64,000 bases of DNA, taken from positions 43,991,003 to 44,055,002 of the forward strand of contig CM055106.1 of assembly GCA_029204225.1 (NCBI GenBank), written 5' to 3'. Positions within the stretch are counted from its first letter, which is position 1. Every line of letters begins with the position of its first letter. The stretch comes from Diphasiastrum complanatum. Its lineage: Eukaryota > Streptophyta > Lycopodiopsida > Lycopodiales > Lycopodiaceae. A program made the position numbers and the translations under genes. Positions 56,226-64,000 of the stretch are shown in pieces. The notes beneath the pieces were generated by a model. The model saw only the letters and a program-made list of their open reading frames with translations. It was not told the DNA's origin and made no database searches.

Positions 56226-57252
56226 TGAAGAATCAAAGTGTTTCTGAATACAAAGCCTTGCTAGCTTGCGGCCCCTCGACTGACGAACATGTTCACGAAA
56301 CTCGAACACGAAAGTCAATGAAGACGAAGACCAACATGTTCGCAAACTCGAACATCTGAAGACGCAAAACACGAAGATTTTCGCGAACATGAATATCCAT
56401 GAACGAGATTTCCTTGCGGTCCTATACGAGAGAAAGACGAACGAGGTAAACGAAACCAACAGTGGTAACGAAACTCGTTCTGTCCTCACGCTCCAAGGAG
56501 TACCACCAAATATCACGCAAGTACCAGAAGTACAAAGATCTGACGTGATGGCATGACGTCAGCAGATACTCCCTAGGTCGTGGCTAAACTGCCACTCTTG
56601 TAATTCTATGGTTAGTTGTAGATGGTTAATCACTCTAATCTTAGATTTTCATAGAGATACTGTACTTACTGAATAATACTTGACATATATCAATAAGATA
56701 CACAGTGTGTAACCATGTAAGAAAGAAGAACAAGAAGTAGTCTGATGCTAGTAAGCAATCAAGACAAAAACCGACAGAAGCTCCGCCTGCATGCGAGAAG
56801 ACAATTCTGTCTAGGATCAGAAGATCGGATTCTCCGCTAGTAAAGCAAGACTAATACTCATGAGAGAACCGTGCTTCTCTCACGCCAATGCACTACGTGG
56901 ATTCGCATGTAGTGCCTTGAAGAAATCAGAGAAAGTCAATATAGATTATTTTCTGGTTGTGTCTGATCTTGAATGTCGAATGCTTATGTTGTTTATTTTA
57001 ATATGTCTGAGTTTTTCTTGTTGAATTCCACACCTTGGTTGAAATGAAGTCAAATGCTATATTAATTTTATGAATGTAGATCAGTAGTACCTGACTACCC
57101 TCTAGAGAATTGTAGGAGTGTTTCAGCTGACAGTGCGCAGCGAACGCATCTGAACTCCATCCGAATCTCGAAAGAGAGTCGCGAATATTTTCGTGAATTT
57201 TTCTTCTCACAAATCTCATCATTCGTATTGGAGCACCGCTTGACTCCCATCA
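56226..57252 (+). repeat. 5' LTR of copia C2 (~1,027 bp)
   Basis: Starts TGAAGAATCAAAG inside gag A3 and ends GACTCCCATCA before the first of two primer sites. It is ~100 bp longer than LTR C1. If the second primer site is the functional one, the LTR may instead extend to 57285. Confidence 0.82.
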
Positions 57253-57253
57253 G

Positions 57254-57298
57254 TGGTATCAGAGCACTGACTCGATTTCTCATCAGTGGTATCAGAGC
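57254..57298 (+). other. Duplicated primer binding site, copia C2
   Basis: TGGTATCAGAGC occurs at 57254-57265 and again at 57287-57298. Both are preceded by CATCAG, with GACTC just upstream of the first and in the segment between them. C1 has a single site. The segment between them is a small duplication across the LTR/leader junction. Confidence 0.88.
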
Positions 57299-57400
57299 CA
57301 CCCTGTCATATTCTGACATAGCCGAGAAGCTAGCAGATACAAGAGACCAAGCATTCAGACAATCAACCAAACAATAAGAAAAAATAGACTTCAAGAAGCA

Positions 57401-59840
57401 ATGGCTTCAATCATCAGCATGCAGAACAAGATCTGCACTATACTTAATTCTTCAGGATCTAACTTTCTAGCCTGGAAAGTTAAGACATCTTTGATACTCA
57501 AGGGCAAAGGACTCTTCCCCTGGGTGGATGGCACAAAAGAAATGCCTACGACAACAGGCAAGGAGCTATGCGAATGGAGGTAGAAAAACGACAAGGCAGT
57601 ACTCTCCAAAGCTAAGGAGATGTGGGATACACTGCTCACAAGATTTTAGACCAAATCAAAAAGTCAGATTATGATGCTGGAAGATTAGCTGACAAATCTA
57701 CAGTGGGATGGAAAAGACCTCACCTCTTTCGTGAGAAAGATGAAGGATCTGTTTCTATCACTACACAACTCAGGATCAGAGAATGCAGTATCAGCTGAGA
57801 AGCAGCTCACATACATAAGAGGAGTTCTAAATCCCAAAAAGACCCTTTGTAAAGATTCTTTATATATTTTTTCTCAAATTTTTCCCACATGGACCAATCA
57901 AAACACTCAAATTTGAAATCTACGTAACGTAACTTTTTGAGTCCACATTTTGATTCCATACTAAAAATGGCATAACTTTTTAGTCGTAAGTCCGAATTTA
58001 GTGGAGTTTGATGCATTAGAAAGCGCTCAACAAGGGCTTTCCAATGATATGTTAGATGCATACTTTTAAGCTACGATTAAAAATTTATGGCAAGTCAAAA
58101 GTATTAGTGTTATAATATTTTAATAATAAAAAAGACATCTTGCTCGAATTCTTAAAGGGTCTTTTTGGAACTCAAAACTTCTCTAATGTCTGTTGAGAGC
58201 GTTATTTAGATCTTTCCAGACGACATGGACCCTGCTTGTGAAAGATCCTACCAGGAACCTCGAAAAGCCGATTGTCGAGATTCGAGAGGAAGTCGAGGCC
58301 AGAGAGCATCTTGATCACGAAGATGGTTCTGACCAGGCACTCTACAGCAACAAAGAAAAATCAAAAAAACAGTTCAAGCCTAAGAGGGAGTTGAATCAGA
58401 GGCAAGATCGTGACCATCAAGCAAAGGGGACCAACAAAAGCAATTGGAAGACCAAAGGAAAGTCGAAACGACAAGATGCCGACAAGAAGACCTGCACAAG
58501 ATGCAAAAGAGACGGGCATACAATAGATATCTGTTGGCTCAATCCCAAGATTGAGTGTATCCATTGCCATAAGAAGGGTCATGCAGCCATGGATTGCCGC
58601 CAGAACCCAAGAAACAAATCAGCACAGAACAGATAGGAGAACTACATTGATTTTTCCTATGTCGAGGGCCCGAGAGCTCAAAGATGGGCGAAGAAAGAAC
58701 AAACAAAAATTGTGGACCACCTACATCTGTGAAGATGTGTGTGCAGCATCAATGTTTGACACACACGAGGTGATCCTAGATTCGGGATCCACCTCGCACT
58801 TTGTGACATCAAGACGAATCATGTCTGATTTCAGAAGTGCAGATCCCTCAAGATTCATAGTTCTTGGAGATGGATCCAGACATCAAGTGAACGGTATTGG
58901 TTCACTCTGGCTCAACACCAACGATAGAGATAAACGACTCAAAGACATTCTATTCGTGCCAACTCTACAGCAAGACTTGCTCTCTATAGCAAGAATAGCA
59001 GATGCAGGAATGCGTGTGACGTTTTCTAACGAAGCATGCAACGTGATTGATGCCAGCACCAACACTCTCATTGCTCAAGGCAGAAGGAAAGGGAACCTAT
59101 ATCATCTAAATGTATGCCTACTTGCATATCAGGTACATTAGACTCATGACGACTTGCCAGACACTTTGTGGCACAAAAGACTCTGCCACATGAACTCAAT
59201 GGCACTCTATCAGGCAAGTCATCATAGAGCAATAACAGGGGTCAGCATCGCGAATGCAACCAATTCAGCCACCTGTGATGCATGTTTGAAAGGCAAGATG
59301 TCATGCACACAATTCGTCAAAGACTCCTACAGAACAACAAAGATTTTGGAACTGGTGCACTCTAACATTTGCGGTCCATTCAACATGATCTCAGTAGGAG
59401 ATTTAAAATATTATATAACCTTCATTGATGATTATAGCAAGTTTGCTAGAGTGTATTTTATTCTAAATAAATCTGAAGCACTCGATAAATTCACAAAATA
59501 TGTAAATTGGGCTGAGAGATGCACAGGCAGCAAGGTGAAGCAAATCAGAACCGATCGAGGTGGCGAATATATCTCGAATCGCTTCATTGACTTCTGCAAT
59601 GATCATGGCATCATTCACAGAAAAACTGCAGCCTACACACCGCAACACAATGGTGTTGCTAAACGAAAGAATGGGACCCTAATGGAGGCAGCCAGATGCA
59701 TGATGGCCTATTTTAAGGCTCCAAGGGCACTGTGGGCTGAAGCAGTAGCTACAGCCGCATACATCCAGAACAGGACATGTAAATCTGGTGTTCCTCACAT
59801 GACACCACATTACTTAAATCTTGGTAGTAGTTTAGATCTG
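57401..59840 (+). pseudogene. Ty1/copia gag-pol relic C2 (gag to integrase), MITE-interrupted
   Basis: Gag opens at 57401 (SGSNFLAWKVKTSLILKG) with a stop at ~57580 and a deletion of ~20 codons relative to C1. After EKQLTY it is interrupted at 57813-58189 by the MITE, then resumes as LLRALFRSFQTT. Two CCHC knuckles (CTRCKRDGHTIDIC, CIHCHKKGHAAMDC), the protease (VILDSGSTSHF), the gag-pre-integrase (LWHKRLCHMNSMAL) and the integrase core (FIDDYSKFARVYF; RTDRGGEYISNRF) follow. The third integrase block reads GVAKRKN where GVAERKN is usual, so the catalytic Glu is replaced by Lys. Similarity ends at ~59805 in the integrase C-terminus. RT, RNase H and the 3' LTR are missing. Confidence 0.93.
57813..58189. 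mobile_element. MITE copy 2 (377 bp) inside copia C2 gag
   Basis: Same element as 5190-5568 in the same orientation, with ends ACATAAGAGGAGTT and AACTTCTCTAATGT. The uninterrupted site in C1 (CTCACTTACCTGTTGAG) shows the insertion point. The gag frame continues on both sides apart from the AC next to the left end, and no clear target duplication can be assigned. It is therefore younger than C2. Confidence 0.9.
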
Positions 59841-59849
59841 GATCCATAA

Positions 59850-60436
59850 GAGTTAGAAGTTAGATCCTCAGTGTTCTACTTCAGTTTAGAATAGTTAGAA
59901 AAATTGAATAGCTAGATCAGAAAGTTAGATAAGATCGGTACAACTTAGCCAGTTAGATCAGTCATTTACAAGATGATTTTAATTTAGAAATATCGAGTAG
60001 GCAGACTAGCTCGCTTAGATAGTTTTTGTTTGTTTAAATCTGTAAGAATGTCCTACAAAGATAGTGTTTCCATTAAATGACCCCATTCAGGTAGCTAGAG
60101 TAAATCTAGAAAATAGCTGGAAAAGGGTCGATAAAACAACTTTCTTTTTCAAAAAAAAAAAAAATCCAAAAAAAAATATAGGGAATCAACTTTATTTTAT
60201 TGTTTTTCACCATTACCTCATTTTTCTCCTCTTTCTTCTCTTTTTATTTATTTCCCTGTGCATATACAACCTCCTTTTTTCCCCCTTGCAGCTCAACCTC
60301 ATTTTAAAAATTTTCTTCACTTTTTGCCACATTTTTTCCCTCTTCTTGTTAGTAGGCTTTCTTTTGCAACGGTTTCACATCCACACATGCCAATGCCAAT
60401 GACATATGTAGGTGCCAAGGGACTGTCACTAAAATT
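59850..60436. other. No ORF; presumed 3' interior of a family B element
   Basis: Begins with TTAGAT/TTAGAA-rich sequence, then an A-run and a long T/C-rich tract (60140-60370). It leads into a polypurine tract and LTR B3, so it is probably the end of that element's interior. Confidence 0.35.
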
Positions 60437-60448
60437 GTAGTGGGGACA
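60437..60448 (+). other. Candidate polypurine tract before LTR B3
   Basis: GTAGTGGGGACA immediately precedes the TGTTAG LTR start, as expected upstream of a 3' LTR. Confidence 0.5.
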
Positions 60449-61482
60449 TGTTAGAAGATTCTGGTGAAGATTCTTCTAATGGATGATTTTGATAATGATT
60501 CTTCTAACAATGTTATCATGCCGCCGAACTACGCCAAGGAATGTTGATGAACAATAAAAGGAGTTCCAGAATCCAAATTCACTGGGAAAGCCAATATCAG
60601 AAGGTCAACAAGATTGCAGACCGGCCAACGAGTGAAAACAAAGCCCAGCGTCTCCCCAACAAATTTTATGACAACGAGAATAAAATCATGGCCGAGTCAG
60701 CATACAAATTAGGTCCATTAGTAATACAATGTCAAACACCTTTAATTGGTGCACTGTACTCGTAAGCCAAAGGCGCGAGAAGTAGAGATAGATCTAAATT
60801 ACCAATGGGTCAAAGCAAAGAAGGAACTGAGTAGTTCTAAAATGCAATTTGGATATTTAAACTTTTATGATAGTTAAGTTATTGCACATGGTTTTTGGGT
60901 GAACCAAAAACCCTAACTCTAAATTTGTCTATAAGTAGGGATGTGACACCATTTTGTAATCTCTTTTCATTTGCAAGATTAGAGATTGTGAGAGACAGAG
61001 AGGTAAAGCTTCCTCCTCCTACCTTTTCTTTTATGTGAAGTCCTTCTCTTTTCCATTGTATGTTTGGTTGTGGAATGATGAATGCTAGAATGTATTTCCC
61101 AATCATGCTATCACAATAAAGAAGATCATTAGCATAAGCTTTCATCCTCATAATCCACAAAAGTACACAAGAGTAAAATAGAAGTTAAAAACATTCTTGA
61201 GAGATCACTGTGATCTACTAGTTAGTCTACTTCCATTGTTCCCCTCCCTTGAGAATCTAAGCCTCAAGAGGAGAAGGTTTAGAGCTCAAAGATTCTAAAA
61301 TGCCCAAGAAAAGCCAAGATCCAAGAACAGGATCTTCACATATCAAAGCCTTAAAAAGAGTCAAGGAGAGTGTCAAGCACCCTATTTCCAAACTGAGCCA
61401 TCCACCATCAGATCATATGCCAAGATTGACACCCTTGGTAGGTTTAGTTCCCATTTAGATCTGTACTTTAACCCCCTCCCCA
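60449..61482 (+). repeat. LTR of family B, copy 3 (1,034 bp)
   Basis: Starts TGTTAGAAGATTC and ends CCCCCTCCCCA. It has a TATAAGT box at 60930-60936 and AATAAA at 61115-61120, spaced as in a real LTR. It matches LTR B1 (12855-13890, opposite strand) from end to end. It has features of both a 3' LTR (polypurine tract before it) and a 5' LTR (a primer-site-like sequence after it), so its exact origin is unclear. Confidence 0.8.
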
Positions 61483-61483
61483 T

Positions 61484-61496
61484 TGGATCAAAGCCC
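61484..61496 (+). other. Degenerate primer binding site
   Basis: TGGATCAAAGCCC resembles TGGTATCAGAGCCC with one base deleted and one substitution, one base after the LTR B3 end. Confidence 0.4.
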
Positions 61497-61588
61497 GTAC
61501 TAGACAACAACTCACTCGGTTGGAGATCCAAACCCTAACCTTGTCCTCTTTATCACTAAGATTAGGGAGGTACAGAAAGGGTCCAGCT

Positions 61589-61897
61589 ATGGATGTTCAA
61601 GATGCAAATGATGATGCTTTTGTGATGTCTTCATGTATGCTTGCTAATGATGGAGATCTAGATCAGTGGTGGATTGATAGTGGAGCCACACATGACTATC
61701 ACAAAAAGTACTTCACTTCTTTGTTGGCAGATGGAGATGATAAGAGGGTCATCTACACGGCCAATGATGGTGAGTGTGCAATCAAAGGGATTGGCACAAT
61801 TTCTATTTCTCTCTCTACAAATAGGAATGTTCATTTGGAGGATGTGTTGTTTATTCCGTTAACTAGTCTTGTGATTCTACTTGTAGCTATCTTGTAA
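61589..61897 (+). pseudogene. Ty1/copia protease fragment
   Basis: The frame from 61589 reads MDVQDANDDAFVMSSCML and then the protease motif WWIDSGATHDYHKKYF, where copia elements usually have a DSGA(S/T)xHM sequence. VIYTANDGECAIKGIGTISI and HLEDVLFIP follow, after which similarity stops at ~61860 and the frame ends at 61897. It corresponds to the segment that would follow a family-A or element-1-like gag. Gag, integrase and RT are absent. Confidence 0.85.
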
Positions 61898-64000
61898 ACT
61901 TCACATAGTGGAGGTATAAACAATCCTCTCTGGATCATAACTGTGAGAAGAGAGATAGTGAATACAGAGATCTGTAAGAAACAAAGAGAGACATAGCGAA
62001 TAGAGTAAGAAAGCAAAACTACCATAGCTGTGCATGAAAGTCTGCCAACGAGCAGAACACAACGAAAGAGCAGAGAGTCAACTCACCAACAAGCGAGACA
62101 CTGACGATCTCACTCTAAAACAAAACTGACAATATAGTCGTTCTATTTTGTGTATCTTGTCGTGGCATACCAATAGCAAAATGATTGATATTTGTAGTAT
62201 AAATGGGTATCGTTCCTACTAGAGATCAATAAAAGGCTAATACTATCATTATTAGTGCAAAACCATAAATAACTAAGAATGAATGGAGTGGAGAGGAGAA
62301 GTGATTGCAAACTGGTCATTAATAGATGTTTCCACAAGGGGCTGCCAATACAACCTTCTAAAGAAAACAAAACACCCAGGAGAAAAATACTGAATACTTC
62401 ATTATGGTTTTCAGATTTAAATGAGAGTGAACTCAAGAAAGCAAATACTTCAGCAAAAGGGAAAGCGACACAGTGTTTCTGTTATCTTGATAGTAGCTTA
62501 TCATGAATCTAACTCCTATGATCTGCGCAAATCACAAGATTGAAGGCTAGAGACACTTCACTAATCAATTCCAGTTCAAACACTGTGTAATAAGCATTAG
62601 CATACAGTGCCATAAACTTCCTATTACCAAAATAAATCACCATGAAAAGCACATGAGGTATTCACAATAGAAACAAGTTGTGTGATTCAGAACACTCAGA
62701 TTTACATTATCTGTATTCACCATTTGCAAAGTACAAAGATATATTCATTACAATCTAGACACTGCAAGGAAGAGGGATTGCTACGCCTCTATACAAGAAT
62801 CAGAGAACACAAAGGTTCTGAGCTTGTAGATGAATAACAAAAACAACAAATCTACATTAAAGCACCAACAGAGCTTCTGAGCCTCTGTTCTACATTGTGT
62901 CTGAATGATTTACAATGGCATAAGCCTGTCATGATATAGCCAAGGAAAAACGTGCTAGAATCTGTGGGCTCTGATAACTGTCTGCAAAGAGAGAGCAAAT
63001 GAGGATCTGACATTTGGAAGAGGGCTTCCATAAGCCGATACATTGCTGCCAAATAGATCTAGTGGTTAGAATCTACATGAGATGTTGTCCTATGAAAGGA
63101 AACAGCCTTGTGAAGAGGTACGCTAGAGGAGGGGCTGCCTGCTGGCTGTATGAAATGCATACGACTATAGGAAATGTGATGGTGGTATGGCCAACCATCT
63201 TCATAAAATGTGTGAGAGACTCTGCCTTGAAAACTGCCATTGGAGTCTGCTAGAACTACCATTTAGTATGCATTAGAAGTGCGCTACAAACCATCTCCAT
63301 ACTGCCTCATAGTGGCTTGTAAGAGATTGGAAACAGTCGTTGGAGGCAAGATCGATGATGGCTACCACTGGTAAGAAGCAAAATTGCTGCTAGGTATGGA
63401 AACTGACTACTAGAATTCTTGAAAAAAGATAGTGCGCTATAAAACATCCTCCAAATTTGTTTGTAGCTAGCCGCTCTTTGACGTGCTGGCTGACTGCTAA
63501 AGTCCGCCACTGGATAATCTGGAAACCACTACTTTGCTGGTGACCTGCATGAGAGGAAGAGAGCGTTGCCTTCACTGATCTTACTAGAAATGTGTGGAAG
63601 AGACCATAGAAGGAAGGGCATATGTGTCACTGCCCTTGCTCTTCAAGTTATTTGCCTTTGAAATATGATAGTAGGCAAGGCCTTCATTACATAGAGTGTT
63701 TAGCAAATAAGAAGTGCCTTCAAACCATAAGAACATGTATGGGCAAAATGGTCTTTAGAAATGCATGAGATGAACATTTGCATATTTGAAGAAAAATGAC
63801 ATTCGAATCTGCCTTGCAATAGTTTTCCAAGTATTGGCTTTCCAATTAAAGTTAAGCCCTTTCAATAGTCACATAAAATTCAAATATCCTTCCTCAAAAA
63901 ATTAGCTAATGCATAAACAAATATAGTATATTCTTATAAAGCACTAGATACAATCTAATAACAGTTTATGCATTGTGGTAAGAGAAAAGGCTTAGGATTT
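61898..64000. other. No recognisable gene
   Basis: Short overlapping frames in all registers without known motifs. No RNA gene or element ends recognised. The window ends within this stretch. Confidence 0.45.

Noticed and set aside
62960-62985. GGGCTCTGATAACT resembling the complement of a TGGTATCAGAGCCC primer site
   Set aside because: Three of the terminal bases that should pair with the tRNA 3' end differ, no LTR end (TG...CA) abuts it and no gag follows on that strand.
1-64000. tRNA, rRNA and snRNA genes
   Set aside because: I looked for B-box (GGTTCGANNCC) and other hallmark motifs on both strands and saw none convincing; the only tRNA-related sequences are retroelement primer sites. 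A covariance-model scan would be decisive.

Overview
The window looks like a gene-poor, repeat-dominated stretch of a large land-plant nuclear genome. No bacterial-type gene organisation is present. Nearly all recognisable coding sequence is decayed LTR-retrotransposon gag/pol. Most Ty1/copia elements carry the plant initiator-tRNA-Met primer site TGGTATCAGAGC. The density, age and nesting of the elements suggest a gymnosperm-like genome, but that is an inference; the sequence has no species marker that I recognise.

Layout. 1-4.8 kb: a 5' LTR, primer site and frameshifted copia gag-pol that loses its 3' end. 5.19-5.57 kb: a 379-bp TIR element (MITE). 6.2-12.8 kb: a minus-strand Ty3/gypsy-like element made of a 1,160-bp LTR, a PBS, a G/T-skewed leader with a minisatellite, a CCHC gag and decayed downstream coding. 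12.86-26.09 kb: a very large imperfect palindrome centred near 21,060. Its arms share an LTR and gag of copia family A, a partial or complete LTR of family B, an unidentified ORF, and the tail of an unidentified acidic protein. The left arm alone holds a 2.8-kb segment with the one convincing host-type gene, a secreted glycine-rich (cell-wall-type) protein with TATA box and leader. The right arm alone holds a 695-bp solo LTR with a near-perfect target duplication. 26.6-29.8 kb: two copia pol relics tail to tail. 31.0-35.9 kb: a ~370-bp satellite whose orientation flips at ~32,876. 38.5-40.3 kb: a GA microsatellite and minisatellites. 42.03-43.09 kb: a structurally complete 1,054-bp TRIM with 230-bp LTRs and a perfect 5-bp target duplication. 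43.85-46.5 kb: an array built around the palindromic motif GCTCGAACTTAAGTTCGAGC. 48.2-50.0 kb: a minus-strand copia relic. 50.09-51.58 kb: a third copy of the palindrome-arm repeat. 51.6-61.9 kb: copia families G, C, A and B in nested or recombined order, including a second copy of the 5.2-kb MITE inside a family-C gag. 61.9-64.0 kb: nothing recognised.

How the parts relate. The same few families (A, B, C, the MITE and the arm repeat) recur, so insertion order can partly be read. MITE copy 2 lies inside C2, C2 starts inside gag A3, and the solo LTR interrupts gag A2 in one palindrome arm only. No autonomous intact retroelement remains: every pol has stops, frameshifts or lost catalytic residues. 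The palindrome and the inverted satellite would both give long self-complementary RNA if transcribed. Together with the glycine-rich gene carried in one arm, they are the parts most worth a second look. All coordinates and identity statements come from reading by eye.
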